Notes: generated by a model from the letters alone, not told the origin. Positions 38,519-46,388 are shown, counted from the first letter of the stretch. The stretch: DNA of 64,000 nt from RDXT01 sp033765305 (GCA_033765305.1 JANRID010000073.1:62001-126000); one strand, 5' to 3'. A program made the numbers and translations.

Positions 38519-39736
38519 CTATTCCGCCATCGCTTCTCCTGCGATCCAGCCGCCGGTCCAGGCCGCCTGGAAGTTGTAGCCGCCGGTAATGGCGTCGATG
38601 TCGAGGATTTCGCCGGCCAGAAACAGGCCGGGATGCAGCCGGCTTCCGAAGCGCCGGAAATCCACCTCCTCCAGCGCCACGCCGCCGGCGGTGACAAACT
38701 CCTCTTTAAAGGTGCTCTTGCCCTGCACGGGGAAGGATGCGGCGGTCAGCTGGGCGGCAAGCGCCCCGGCCTCCTGCTTGCCGAGGTCCGCGCAGCGCCG
38801 GTCCGCCGGAATGCCGGCAGCCTCCGCCAGGCGCTCCCAGAGCCGCAGCGGCAGCCCGTGGAGGGGGCAGCTCCGCAGCAGGCGCCGGGCTTCGGTGCGC
38901 CGCAGCGCCGCCAGATCCGCCTGCACCGCATCTGCCTGCACGCTGGTCCAGCTGATGCGGACCTCCGTCTCATAGCCGAGCGCATGCAGGCTGCGGGCAC
39001 CCCAGGCCGAAAGCTTGAGGATGGCAGGGCCGCTCAGGCCCCAGTGGGTGATGAGCAGGGGCCCCTCGGCCTCGATGCCGCAGGCCAGCAGCGAAGCCCG
39101 CGCCGCTGCCGCCGAAATGCCCGCCAGCCCTTCGATGCGCGGGTCGCGGATGTTGAAGGTGAACAGCGAAGGCACCGGCAGCTCGATGCGGTGGCCCAGG
39201 GCCGCCAGCTGCGCCCAGATGCGCTCGCTGCTGCCCGCTGCGATCAGCAGCCGGTCCGCCTCCAGGGTCTCGCGGCCCGCGGTGACGAGCCAGCCGCCTG
39301 CCGGCGCAGGCTGGATGCCCGATACCGGCATCTGCGTGCGGACCTGCACGCCGGCGGCCTGCGCCGCCAGCATCAGCGCATCGGCTACGCTTTCCGAGCG
39401 GTCGCTTTGGGGAAACATCCGGCCGTCGGCCTCGGTCTTCACGGCGACGCCCTGCGCCTCGAACCAGGCCGCAGTGTCCGCCGGGCCGAAACGGTGGAAG
39501 GGCCCCAGCAGCTCGCGCCCGCCGCGCGGGTAGGCACGGACGAGGGTTTTGGGGTCGAAGCAGGCGTGGGTGAGGTTGCAGCGGCCGCCGCCGGAGATGA
39601 GCACCTTGTTCAGGCAGGTCTTGCCGCGCTCCAGCAGGGTGACCTGCGCGTCCGGGCGCAGGGATGCGGCGCGGACCGCGCCGAAGAAGCCTGCGGCGCC
39701 GCCGCCGATGACCAGAATGCGCAAAGGGGACGGCAT
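38519..39736 (-). CDS. FAD-dependent oxidoreductase, HI0933/BaiN-like
   Basis: A 405-residue flavoprotein. The N-terminal dinucleotide-binding motif is VIGGGAAGFFGAVRAA (about residues 8-23), followed by GKTCLNKVLISGGGRCNLTHA, the hallmark of the HI0933/BaiN family. Other conserved parts are KTEADGRMFPQSDRSESVAD, LLIAAGSS, LLITHWGLSGPAILKLSAWG and the C-terminal VTAGGVALEEVDF with LFLAGEILDIDAITGGYNFQAAW. Substrates are poorly known; one member of the family reduces bile-acid intermediates, but that role should not be transferred. The start at 39736 is chosen because the glycine motif then lies at the usual distance. Confidence 0.9.
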   Translation of the reverse strand: MPSPLRILVIGGGAAGFFGAVRAASLRPDAQVTLLERGKTCLNKVLISGGGRCNLTHACFDPKTLVRAYPRGGRELLGPFHRFGPADTAAWFEAQGVAVKTEADGRMFPQSDRSESVADALMLAAQAAGVQVRTQMPVSGIQPAPAGGWLVTAGRETLEADRLLIAAGSSERIWAQLAALGHRIELPVPSLFTFNIRDPRIEGLAGISAAAARASLLACGIEAEGPLLITHWGLSGPAILKLSAWGARSLHALGYETEVRISWTSVQADAVQADLAALRRTEARRLLRSCPLHGLPLRLWERLAEAAGIPADRRCADLGKQEAGALAAQLTAASFPVQGKSTFKEEFVTAGGVALEEVDFRRFGSRLHPGLFLAGEILDIDAITGGYNFQAAWTGGWIAGEAMAE

Positions 39737-39799
39737 AGGCAGCAGGTTAGGCGGAATGCGGCGCAAAGATCGCGCACGCCTGCGCGCCGCGCAAGCGGC

Positions 39800-40825
39800 T
39801 CAGAGGGCACGCAGCACCTGCCGGGCAAAGCCGGGCCCGCCGTACACAAATCCCGTGTAGGTCTGGATGAGGGCGGCGCCGTCGGCCAGGCGCTCGCGGG
39901 CGTCCTGGGGCGTCATGATGCCGCCGGCGCCGATGAGCGGCAGGCTGCCGCCGCTGCGCTGGTGCAGGTACTGGAGCACCGTGCGGGCCTGCGCGCGCAA
40001 CGGCGCGCCGCTCAGGCCGCCGGCGCCGATGGCTTCGGTCCGGCGGGCGGGGCTGCGCAGCCCCGCGCGGCTGATGGTGGTATTGGCGGCCACCAGGCCG
40101 CTGAGGCGCGTAGTGCGCGCCACGTCCACAATGTCGTCCAGCTGCGGCTCCGTCAGGTCCGGGGCAATCTTCAGCAGCAGCGGGCGCGGACGGCTCAGCT
40201 GCTGGTTCAGCGCCTGCAGGCTGCCGAGCAGCTCCGTCAGCGGCCCTTTTTCCTGGAGGCTGCGCAGGCCGGGGGTGTTGGGCGAACTGACATTCACCAC
40301 AAAATACTCCACCCATTCGGCCAGCTCCTCGAAGCAGATGCGGTAATCCTGCGCAGCCTGCTCGTTGGGGGTGTCCTTGTTCTTGCCGATGTTGGCGCCG
40401 AGGATGAAGGCGCCGCGCTCGCGCCGGCGCAGCCGGGCGGCGAGGGCTTTCACGCCCGCGTTGTTGAAGCCCATGCGGTTGATGAGGGCCTGGTCGGCCG
40501 GCAGGCGGAAGAGGCGGGGCCGGGGATTGCCTGCCTGCGGGCGGGGCGTCACGGTGCCCAGCTCGGCGAAGCCGAAGCCCAGGTGCTGCCAGCGGTCGGC
40601 CAGCAGGCCGTCCTTGTCGAAGCCTGCGGCCAGCCCCAGCGGATTGGGGAAGCGCAGGCCGAAGACCTCGCGCTCCAGGGCAGGTGCTGCCAGGGTGAAG
40701 CTGCGGTCCATCCAGCGGCGCAGCAGCCCCTGCCGGGTCGCCAGGTCCAGGACCCGGAAACTCAGGTGGTGAACCCGTTCGGGGTCCAGGGAAAACAGCA
40801 GGGGGCGGAGGATCTGGCGGTACAT
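39800..40825 (-). CDS. pyrD: Dihydroorotate dehydrogenase, class 2 (quinone-dependent)
   Basis: A 341-residue flavoenzyme of pyrimidine synthesis that oxidises dihydroorotate to orotate and passes electrons to quinone. The N-terminal amphipathic helix region (RPLLFSLDPERVHHLSFRVLD, bridging residues 6-26) is the membrane/quinone-binding extension of class 2 enzymes. Core motifs are FPNPLGLAAGFDKDG, LGTVTPRPQAGNPRPR, INRMGFNN, NIGKNKDTP, VNVSSPNTPGLR with the catalytic Ser, LKIAPDL, NTTISR and GAGGIMTPQDA. The end is somewhat short but complete. It is divergent from rplU with 216 bp between the two starts. Confidence 0.94.
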   Translation of the reverse strand: MYRQILRPLLFSLDPERVHHLSFRVLDLATRQGLLRRWMDRSFTLAAPALEREVFGLRFPNPLGLAAGFDKDGLLADRWQHLGFGFAELGTVTPRPQAGNPRPRLFRLPADQALINRMGFNNAGVKALAARLRRRERGAFILGANIGKNKDTPNEQAAQDYRICFEELAEWVEYFVVNVSSPNTPGLRSLQEKGPLTELLGSLQALNQQLSRPRPLLLKIAPDLTEPQLDDIVDVARTTRLSGLVAANTTISRAGLRSPARRTEAIGAGGLSGAPLRAQARTVLQYLHQRSGGSLPLIGAGGIMTPQDARERLADGAALIQTYTGFVYGGPGFARQVLRAL

Positions 40826-40987
40826 GCCCGGCGCGTAGCTATGAGATGCAAGCTAGGGGATTCGGCTGGCATGGGCCAGCCTGCGGCAACGTTTGTAGGC
40901 GGCCTCAGGCGCCGGCCAGCCCGATGGGGAAGTCGGGGACGCCGGGCGTTCCCGCTTCGCCTCCCGAAAAAATTTCTCTTCCCCGCG

Positions 40988-41017
40988 TTGCCATTCCCGA
41001 AATCTGTATTACCTTTG
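40988..41017 (+). promoter_or_regulatory. Promoter of rplU-rpmA
   Basis: TTG at 40988-40990, 19 bp, then a perfect TACCTTTG at 41010-41017. The transcript would start about 18 bp before the rplU ATG, leaving a very short leader and no room for a Shine-Dalgarno helix or an L21 leader structure. Confidence 0.75.
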
Positions 41018-41041
41018 CAAGCCCGAAATCAATGTGCAAGT

Positions 41042-41353
41042 ATGTTCGCGGTTGTCAATATTCAAGGATTCCAGTTCAAGGTCGAAGCGGGCCAAACCCT
41101 CTACGTCCAGCGCCTGCCGAATGAGGCCGGCGAGACTATCGACCTTAACGAAGTGATGCTCGTCTCCGGCGAGCAGGGCGTGTCGGTAGGCAAGCCCTAC
41201 GTGGACGGCGCCTCCATCAAGGCCCGCGTGCTCGATCATGTGAAGGATGACAAGATCATCGTCTTCAAGAAAAAGCGCCGCAAGGGCTACCAGCGCAAAA
41301 ACGGCCACCGCCAGCAGCTTTCCCAGATCGAAATCCAGTCGATCGGCGTCTGA
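41042..41353 (+). CDS. rplU: 50S ribosomal protein bL21
   Basis: A 103-residue ribosomal protein that binds 23S rRNA. Family pattern: MFAVVNIQGFQFKVEAGQ start, DLNEVMLV, VGKPYVDGASIKARVLDHVK and the basic stretch VFKKKRRKGYQRKNGHRQQ near the C-terminus (about 75-93). The ATG at 41042 directly follows a strong promoter; an enormous open frame running in from 38633 is antisense to pyrD and the flavoprotein gene. rpmA follows after 48 bp, the usual bacterial pair. Confidence 0.97.
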   Translation: MFAVVNIQGFQFKVEAGQTLYVQRLPNEAGETIDLNEVMLVSGEQGVSVGKPYVDGASIKARVLDHVKDDKIIVFKKKRRKGYQRKNGHRQQLSQIEIQSIGV

Positions 41354-41401
41354 CCGGTTCGGGTTTCCCGTTGTTCCATCCACCAGCATCTCTCTGATCC
41401 C

Positions 41402-41677
41402 ATGGCACATAAAAAAGGAGCCGGCTCTTCCAAAAACGGCCGCGAGTCGCAAAGCAAGCGCCTCGGCGTAAAAGTATACGGCGGACAGGAAGTCATCGCC
41501 GGCAACATCATCGTCCGCCAGCGCGGCACGGGATTCCGTCCCGGCAAAAATGTCGGCATCGGCAAGGACCACACCCTCTATGCCCTCAGCGACGGCGTGG
41601 TGTCCTTCGTGTCCCGCACCTACAATGAGAAAACCCGCAAGGTCGTGCATGTGCTCCCCGCCCCGGCGGAGGCCTGA
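41402..41677 (+). CDS. rpmA: 50S ribosomal protein bL27
   Basis: A 91-residue ribosomal protein whose N-terminus reaches towards the peptidyl-transferase centre. It starts MAHKKGAGSSKNGRESQSK, contains KRLGVKVYGGQEVIAGNIIVRQRG and TRFRPG-type GTGFRPGKNVGIGKDHTLYA, all family hallmarks, and ends in a short acidic tail. The N-terminus begins directly with the mature-like sequence, without the cleaved extension seen in Firmicutes. Terminator hairpin follows 26 bp after the stop. Confidence 0.97.
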   Translation: MAHKKGAGSSKNGRESQSKRLGVKVYGGQEVIAGNIIVRQRGTGFRPGKNVGIGKDHTLYALSDGVVSFVSRTYNEKTRKVVHVLPAPAEA

Positions 41678-41703
41678 GCATCGGATACCTGCACCAAACT
41701 TCA

Positions 41704-41738
41704 GCGCAGCCCGGTTTCCGGGCTGCGCATCTTTTTTT
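41704..41738 (+). terminator. Terminator of the rplU-rpmA operon
   Basis: A perfect 11-bp stem (GCGCAGCCCGG with its complement), TTT loop, then ATC and seven T residues. It is one of the clearest intrinsic terminators in the window. Confidence 0.93.
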
Positions 41739-41770
41739 GGCCGCTGCCCCGGATTTGCGTAGGTTCCGGC

Positions 41771-42760
41771 ATGCGAACCGCCGTGTTTTCCACCCAGCCC
41801 TACGACCGCCAGTTTCTCGATGCGGCCAATGCCGCCGGCCACGAACTCGTCTATTTCGAACCGCCCCTGAATCCGGAAACCGCCGCCCTGGCCCTGGGCT
41901 TTCCGGCCATCTGCACCTTCGTCAATGACCACCTCACCGCGCCGCTCATCCGCAAGCTGGGCGATTACGGCCTGAAGCTCATCGCCCTGCGCTGCGCAGG
42001 CTTCAACCAGGTGGACCTCGCCGCCGCGCATGCGGCAGGCATTCCCGTGGTGCGCGTGCCGGCCTACTCGCCGCATGCTGTAGCCGAGCACGCCGTGGCC
42101 CTGATCCTTACCCTCAACCGCAAGACCCACAAGGCCTACAACCGCGTGCGCGAAGGCAATTTCTCCCTGGAGCGCCTCGAAGGCTTCGACCTCTTCGGCC
42201 AGACCGTGGGGGTGGTGGGCACCGGCAAAATCGGGCGCGTATTTGCCGGGATCATGCGCGGATTCGGCTGCCGGGTCATCGCCTACGATGCCTATCCGGC
42301 ACAGGATGCGGTTGATATTCAGTATGTTTCGCTGGAAACGGTCTTCCGGGACGCCGACATCCTTTCGCTGCATTGCCCCCTCACCCCCGAAACGCGCCAC
42401 CTCGTGAACCGGGAGACGCTGGCCCTGATGAAGCCTGGCGCCATGCTCATCAACACCGGGCGCGGCGGCCTCATCGACACGGCGGCCGTCGTCGAGGCGC
42501 TCAAGCACCGCCGCCTCGGCTACCTGGGCCTCGACGTGTACGAGCAGGAGGAATCGCTCTTTTTCCGCGACCTGTCGGAAACCATCATCGAAGACGACCT
42601 CATCAGCCGGCTGCTGACCTTCCCCAACGTGCTCGTGACGGCGCATCAGGCCTTTTTCACGCGCAACGCCCTGGAGCAGATCGCGTCAGCGACCCTCGGC
42701 AGCATCAGCGATTTCGAAGCCGGGCGGCCGCTGGCGCATGCCGTGCCGCTGCCCGGCTGA
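41771..42760 (+). CDS. ldhA: D-2-hydroxyacid dehydrogenase, D-lactate dehydrogenase type
   Basis: A 329-residue NAD-dependent dehydrogenase. It matches the fermentative D-lactate dehydrogenase (LdhA) branch: start KRTAVFSTQPYDRQFL-like (MRTAVFSTQPYDR), LRCAGFNQVDL, SPHAVAEHAVALILTLNRK, the nucleotide-binding VGTGKIGRVFAGI, INTGRGGLIDT (with the catalytic Arg in the GxxxR region), DVYEQEESLFF and the C-terminal VTAHQAFFT holding the catalytic His. Pyruvate to D-lactate is the likely reaction. It begins 32 bp after the rplU-rpmA terminator T-run. Confidence 0.9.
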   Translation: MRTAVFSTQPYDRQFLDAANAAGHELVYFEPPLNPETAALALGFPAICTFVNDHLTAPLIRKLGDYGLKLIALRCAGFNQVDLAAAHAAGIPVVRVPAYSPHAVAEHAVALILTLNRKTHKAYNRVREGNFSLERLEGFDLFGQTVGVVGTGKIGRVFAGIMRGFGCRVIAYDAYPAQDAVDIQYVSLETVFRDADILSLHCPLTPETRHLVNRETLALMKPGAMLINTGRGGLIDTAAVVEALKHRRLGYLGLDVYEQEESLFFRDLSETIIEDDLISRLLTFPNVLVTAHQAFFTRNALEQIASATLGSISDFEAGRPLAHAVPLPG

Positions 42761-42791
42761 CGGAAGTCCTTCCGCAGGCTGCGCGCCGCAG

Positions 42792-42822
42792 TTGGCCGGG
42801 CTGCTGCCGCCGGCTAGTTTTG
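42792..42822 (+). promoter_or_regulatory. Promoter of the VIT transporter gene
   Basis: TTG at 42792-42794, 20 bp, then a perfect TAGTTTTG at 42815-42822. It fixes the start of the next gene at the ATG at 42855 rather than at 42738. Confidence 0.65.
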
Positions 42823-42854
42823 ATCCCGGTACTGCATCATCCCGCCAATTGCCC

Positions 42855-43571
42855 ATGCATAACGAATCTTCGCTGCACCGCACCTCCCGCTTTCAGGATT
42901 ACCTGGGGGAATTTGTCTACGGCAGCATCGACGGGTCGGTGACGACCTTCGCCGTGGTGGCGGGCGCCGCCGGGGCCGATCTGCCCATCTCGACCGTGCT
43001 GATCCTGGGCTTTGCCAACCTGCTCGCCGACGGCTTCTCGATGTCGGTGGGGGCCTATCTGTCCAGCCGCTCCGAGCGCGACACCTACGAGAAGCACCGC
43101 CGCATCGAATACCAGGAAGTGGAGGACATTCCGGAAATGGAGCGGGAGGAAATCCGGCAGATCTACCGGGCCAAGGGCTTCGAGGGCGAGCTGCTGGAGC
43201 AGGTAGTGTCGGTCATCACCGCCGACAAGGACCGCTGGGTGGATGTGATGATGAAGGAGGAGCTGGAGATGGTGCCGGACCACAAATCGCCGCTGGGCAT
43301 GGCGGCGGTCACCTTCTCCGCCTTCGTGACGGTGGGGCTCGTGCCGCTGGCTGCGTACCTGTTCAATGCAGGCGGCGGCCTGCCGCCAGGGCGGCTCTTT
43401 GCCATTTCCTGCGTGTTCACCTCGCTGGCGTTTCTGTTCATCGGCTGGCTCAAGGCGCGGGTAACGCAGACCAATTACCTCAAAGCCATTGCGGAGACGC
43501 TGTTTCTGGGCGGCTCTGCAGCGGCGGTTTCGTACGTGGTAGGGGACCTGCTGGAGAAGCTGCTGGGGTAA
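42855..43571 (+). CDS. VIT1/CCC1-type iron/manganese transporter
   Basis: A 238-residue membrane protein of the VIT1/CCC1 family, which moves Fe2+ or Mn2+ by proton exchange. The diagnostic N-terminus is FVYGSIDGSVTTFAVVAGA (about residues 16-34), followed by a second helix with ILGFANLLADGFSMSVGAYLSSRSE. A long acidic cytoplasmic region then follows (about 75-125; EDIPEMEREEIRQIY) that in plant VIT1 binds metal ions between helices 2 and 3. Three more helices complete it. No ferritin-like domain is fused. It lies between ldhA and nusB as a single gene with its own promoter. Confidence 0.88.
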   Translation: MHNESSLHRTSRFQDYLGEFVYGSIDGSVTTFAVVAGAAGADLPISTVLILGFANLLADGFSMSVGAYLSSRSERDTYEKHRRIEYQEVEDIPEMEREEIRQIYRAKGFEGELLEQVVSVITADKDRWVDVMMKEELEMVPDHKSPLGMAAVTFSAFVTVGLVPLAAYLFNAGGGLPPGRLFAISCVFTSLAFLFIGWLKARVTQTNYLKAIAETLFLGGSAAAVSYVVGDLLEKLLG

Positions 43572-43640
43572 ACAGGCCGGTCAGGCCGTGCCAGCAGGGA
43601 GAAAAAGCAAAAAATCTGCGGAGATCCGAAGTATTTGCCG

Positions 43641-43648
43641 TATCTTTG
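43641..43648 (+). promoter_or_regulatory. -7 box of the nusB operon promoter
   Basis: TATCTTTG is a perfect TAnnTTTG match 123 bp before the nusB ATG, giving an unusually long leader for this genome. No clear -33 box is seen. Confidence 0.5.
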
Positions 43649-43688
43649 GGGCGGTTGATACTGTGATCGCCTCATAACGGTATTTGAA

Positions 43689-43775
43689 ATGCGAGCATAT
43701 TTCCGAGGACCGCGGTTGCGCGCACGGTTTATCCTGCTAAATTCGTTCTCTAACCAGCGATTGTATTCCAGATGA
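43689..43775 (+). CDS. Possible short upstream ORF overlapping the nusB start
   Basis: A 28-codon frame from ATG 43689 ends in a TGA that overlaps the nusB ATG (ATGA, 43772-43775). It is basic (seven Arg) and has no recognisable family. It lies wholly inside the long 5' leader behind the predicted -7 box. Overlap of stop and start is the usual arrangement for translational coupling; alternatively it is a chance frame in a GC-rich leader. No leader-peptide pattern of repeated control codons is present apart from the Arg bias. Confidence 0.3.
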   Translation: MRAYFRGPRLRARFILLNSFSNQRLYSR

Positions 43776-44311
43776 TTACCAGAAGGCAAATACGGGCCAA
43801 GGTCATGCAGGCGATCTACGCGTGTATCACGTCGGGACAGCCGCAGGAGTATGTCTTCAACCTGCTCCTCAACGACCTGGAGAAAGAAGTCCAGGAACTG
43901 GAGCGCCAGAAGCAGCTCGCCGGCGACAGCCGCCTCCTCCAGGCTCTGTATTACGAATCGCTGAAGAACGGCGAGCAGTACGATGAACTCATCAAAAGCA
44001 AGGCTGAAAACTGGGAACTCGACCGCATTGCGCGGATCGACCGCATCCTGATGCACATGGCCATCTGCGAGATGCTCAATTTCGAGGAAATCCCCGTCAA
44101 GGTCACCATCAACGAATACCTCGAGCTCGCCAAGACCTACAGTACGCCCAAGAGCAGCAAGTTCATCAACGGCATCCTGGACAGCCTCTACAACGACTTC
44201 CGCGGCAGCGGCCGCATCGTCAAGCGGGGCCGCGGCCTGATCGACTCCTCCCAGCGGGGCGCTGCGCCGGAGCCGCCTGTGGAAAAAAATCCCACCGTCG
44301 AGAAAACCTGA
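43772..44311 (+). CDS. nusB: Transcription antitermination factor NusB
   Basis: A 179-residue RNA-binding helical protein that joins NusE on boxA RNA during rRNA transcription. Conserved features are TRRQIRAKVMQAIYA at the start, ELDRIARIDRILMHMAICEML in the middle and the family hallmark PVKVTINEYLELAKTYSTPKSSKFINGILD, seen in parts at about residues 110-139. The C-terminal tail (from about 150) is Arg/Pro-rich and longer than in E. coli NusB, as in other Bacteroidota. It starts a run of genes in the conserved order nusB, DUF1573, yajC, ybbR, coaE. Confidence 0.93.
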   Translation: MITRRQIRAKVMQAIYACITSGQPQEYVFNLLLNDLEKEVQELERQKQLAGDSRLLQALYYESLKNGEQYDELIKSKAENWELDRIARIDRILMHMAICEMLNFEEIPVKVTINEYLELAKTYSTPKSSKFINGILDSLYNDFRGSGRIVKRGRGLIDSSQRGAAPEPPVEKNPTVEKT

Positions 44312-44334
44312 CCCGCACATTTGCGTACACCTGC

Positions 44335-44382
44335 TTGAACTAATGTTTTCGTTACTATATTTGCACTAAGGTTTTAGTTCAA
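44335..44382 (+). promoter_or_regulatory. Promoter with inverted and direct repeats upstream of DUF1573 gene
   Basis: TTG at 44335-44337, 18 bp, TATATTTG at 44356-44363 make a good Bacteroidota promoter. A perfect 9-bp inverted repeat, TTGAACTAA (44335-44343) and TTAGTTCAA (44374-44382), flanks it, and an 11-bp direct repeat with one mismatch (ACTAATGTTTT at 44339, ACTAAGGTTTT at 44365) is superimposed. One arm covers the -33 box and the other the start-site region, the layout of a repressor operator. Confidence 0.6.
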
Positions 44383-44403
44383 TTATTCCTCAACGAAACC
44401 GGT

Positions 44404-44916
44404 ATGAAGGTTTTTGCTTATTCTTTTATGGCAATGCTGGCAGCAGCCGGCATGGCATCCTGCAAGGATGATGCCTCGACCACGTCCGCTGCTGCCGGCA
44501 CGTCTGTGACCCCTGCCGCCCAGCCTTCCACGCCTTCCGGCCCCAACCGCCTGCCTGAGGAGCTGGAGCGCGCCCAGTCCATGGAGCAGACGTCGGTCGA
44601 ATGGGTCAGCGAGGAGTTCAACTACGGCACGGTGCCTGCCGGAACGGTCGTAACGCACCGCTTCCGCTTCAAGAACACCGGCAGCGCGCCCCTTACGCTG
44701 ACCAACGTGAAGGCTTCCTGCGGCTGTACGACTCCGGAATGGTCCAAGGATCCCGTCGCACCCGGTGCAGAAGGCTTTGTTGAAGCAAAATTCAACTCCA
44801 CCGGCCGCTCCGGCGCCAACAACAAGACCATCACGGTCACGGGCAACTTCCCCGAAAACCGCAAGGTGCTGAAGCTCACCGGCATGGTTCAGGGCGAAGC
44901 GGGAACTCCCCAGTAA
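44404..44916 (+). CDS. DUF1573 lipoprotein
   Basis: A 170-residue exported protein. The signal peptide ends in lipobox GMASC with Cys at about residue 20; a Thr/Ala/Pro-rich linker follows. The DUF1573 domain (about 65-165) reads WVSEEFNYGTVPAGTVVTHRF, split over two strands, then RFKNTGSAPLTLTNVKASCGCT with the characteristic CGCT and a C-terminal NTKTITVTGNFP-like strand (NNKTITVTGNFPENR). It is an immunoglobulin-like periplasmic fold of unknown role. Its own promoter has an operator-like repeat pair, and a hairpin ends it, so it is expressed separately from nusB. Confidence 0.9.
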   Translation: MKVFAYSFMAMLAAAGMASCKDDASTTSAAAGTSVTPAAQPSTPSGPNRLPEELERAQSMEQTSVEWVSEEFNYGTVPAGTVVTHRFRFKNTGSAPLTLTNVKASCGCTTPEWSKDPVAPGAEGFVEAKFNSTGRSGANNKTITVTGNFPENRKVLKLTGMVQGEAGTPQ

Positions 44917-44935
44917 GCCTGCTTCCGCCGGTCTG

Positions 44936-44974
44936 CGCCCCCGGATGCGCCGCTGGCGGTTCCGGGGGCGTTCC
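44936..44974 (+). terminator. Hairpin after DUF1573 gene
   Basis: A perfect 10-bp stem (CGCCCCCGGA with TCCGGGGGCG) encloses a further 4-bp hairpin (CGCC/GGCG, GCT loop). Only TTCCCCGTT follows, so the U-tract is weak. Confidence 0.65.
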
Positions 44975-45021
44975 CCGTTGAGAAAGGCAGCATCCTGCGG
45001 CCTGCGATCCGGGCAAATTGC

Positions 45022-45029
45022 TATATTTG
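45022..45029 (+). promoter_or_regulatory. -7 box of the yajC promoter
   Basis: TATATTTG is a perfect TAnnTTTG match, 25 bp before the yajC ATG at 45055. No clear -33 box is seen. Confidence 0.5.
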
Positions 45030-45054
45030 CCGCCAGTCATTTACGTTATCCGAC

Positions 45055-45384
45055 ATGCATCTGATTCTGACTTTGCTCCAGACGCAGAACGGCGGCCCCC
45101 AGGGCGGTCCTGCCGCGTTCATGCAGCCGCTGTTCCTGGTGGCCATTATCGCCGTTTTCTACTTCTTCATGATCCGTCCGCAGCAGAAGCGGGCCAAAGA
45201 AGAGAAAAAATTCCGCGACGCCCTGGCCAAAGGCGACCGCGTCATGCTCCAAAGCGGCATCTACGGCACGGTATCCTCCATCGAAGACGCCGCCATCATC
45301 ATCAAGGTGGATGAGAATACCCGCCTCAAAGTCAATAAGTCGTTTGTCTTCCCCGTGCCGCCGGAAGCTGCCGGCACGGTCTGA
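45055..45384 (+). CDS. yajC: Sec translocase accessory subunit YajC
   Basis: A 109-residue inner-membrane protein that associates with SecDF-YidC. A hydrophobic helix (about 24-42, QPLFLVAIIAVFYFFMIRPQ) is followed by the family signature RPQQKRAKEEKKFRDAL (about 42-58) and a beta domain with GDRVMLQSGIYGTVSSIEDAAIIIKVDENT. The N-terminal Gln/Gly-rich stretch is typical. It is followed at 11 bp by ybbR and probably shares its transcript with ybbR and coaE. Confidence 0.94.
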   Translation: MHLILTLLQTQNGGPQGGPAAFMQPLFLVAIIAVFYFFMIRPQQKRAKEEKKFRDALAKGDRVMLQSGIYGTVSSIEDAAIIIKVDENTRLKVNKSFVFPVPPEAAGTV

Positions 45385-45395
45385 GCCTGAAAGTC

Positions 45396-46388
45396 ATGCT
45401 GCGGGATCAGGTCCGGCACTGGCTGACTGCCCTGATCGCGCCCGCGCCTGAACAGCGGCAGCGGCGCCAGGTGCTGGCGCTGGCATTTGTGGTGTCGGCC
45501 CTGTCCTGGCTGTTTGTCACCCTCAGTGGCGACTTTGCCCTGCGGCTTTCCTATCCCATCGAGTTCACCGGAGTGGAGGACCACGTCACGATCTCCCGGA
45601 TGCAGACGACGGATCTGGAGGTGGAGGTGCGCGGACGGGGCCTGGACCTGATCGGGCTGCTGCTGCGCTCGCGCGGCGACACGCTCAGGCTGCAGTATAA
45701 GCCTGAGTATCAGCGCAACGGAGCTGTATCTGTCAACCAGCACGCCCGCGAGGTGGACAGCCTCGCAGGCAGCCGCCTGCGGGTGCGCTGGATGAAGCCC
45801 GATTCGATCCGGCTGTTCGTGGAGCCGCTCGAAGAGCGGCGCGTGCCGCTGCGCCTTGCCGTGCAGTTCCGCCTGAAGCCCGGATACCACCTCGAAGACG
45901 AGCCCCGGCCCGATACGGACAGCATTACCCTCATCGGCAGCCCGGCCAAGCTCCGCCAGTACCGGGAATGGTCCACCTTCAGCCGCACCGTGCCGCTCTC
46001 CGAGGAAATGGCTTCGGTGACGCTGCGGGTCGTCGATACGGTGGAAGGCATCCGCATTTCGCCCCACGAGGTCGAAGTGCAGGTATCGCCCAAACGCTAC
46101 ACCCAGGCGCGGATTCCTGTGCAGCTGCAGGTCGTGCACCAGCCTGAGCAGGTGCAGGAGGTACGGCTCATGCCGCCTTCCGTCGAGGTCGACTGCCTCG
46201 TGCCGCTGGAAGCCTACGACCGCATCGCAGGGCCCGGCCAGGCCTATACCCTCAAGATCGACTTCCGGGAGCTGTCGCCCGAATCCCCCGGCATCATTCC
46301 CCGGATCGATACCCTGTTTCCCCAGGCAAAAATCATCCGCCAGTCCCCCCTCGTAGTTTCGTATGTAATCGTGTACCCATGGCGATAA
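45396..46388 (+). CDS. YbbR-domain protein
   Basis: A 330-residue protein with one N-terminal membrane helix (about 26-44, VLALAFVVSALSWLFVTL) and an extracytoplasmic part made of about three YbbR-like beta domains. Their repeated pattern is visible in YPIEFTGVEDHVTI, LEERRVPLRLAVQFRLKPGYH with SITLIGSPAKL, and RYTQARIPVQLQVVHQP with VEVDCLVPLEAYD. In Firmicutes YbbR (CdaR) regulates the diadenylate cyclase CdaA; no such cyclase is adjacent here, so that role is not transferred. Its last 10 bases overlap coaE, indicating translational coupling. Confidence 0.87.
   Translation: MLRDQVRHWLTALIAPAPEQRQRRQVLALAFVVSALSWLFVTLSGDFALRLSYPIEFTGVEDHVTISRMQTTDLEVEVRGRGLDLIGLLLRSRGDTLRLQYKPEYQRNGAVSVNQHAREVDSLAGSRLRVRWMKPDSIRLFVEPLEERRVPLRLAVQFRLKPGYHLEDEPRPDTDSITLIGSPAKLRQYREWSTFSRTVPLSEEMASVTLRVVDTVEGIRISPHEVEVQVSPKRYTQARIPVQLQVVHQPEQVQEVRLMPPSVEVDCLVPLEAYDRIAGPGQAYTLKIDFRELSPESPGIIPRIDTLFPQAKIIRQSPLVVSYVIVYPWR

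Noticed and set aside
40864..40881. GGCTGGC/GCCAGCC hairpin between pyrD and rplU as a terminator or L21 leader
   Set aside because: There is no T-run on either strand, and it lies 107 bp before the rplU promoter, so it cannot be in the rplU leader.
38633..41353. A 906-codon plus-strand frame ending in bL21
   Set aside because: Everything before 41042 is antisense to the flavoprotein and pyrD genes; the rplU promoter and ATG lie just before the true start.
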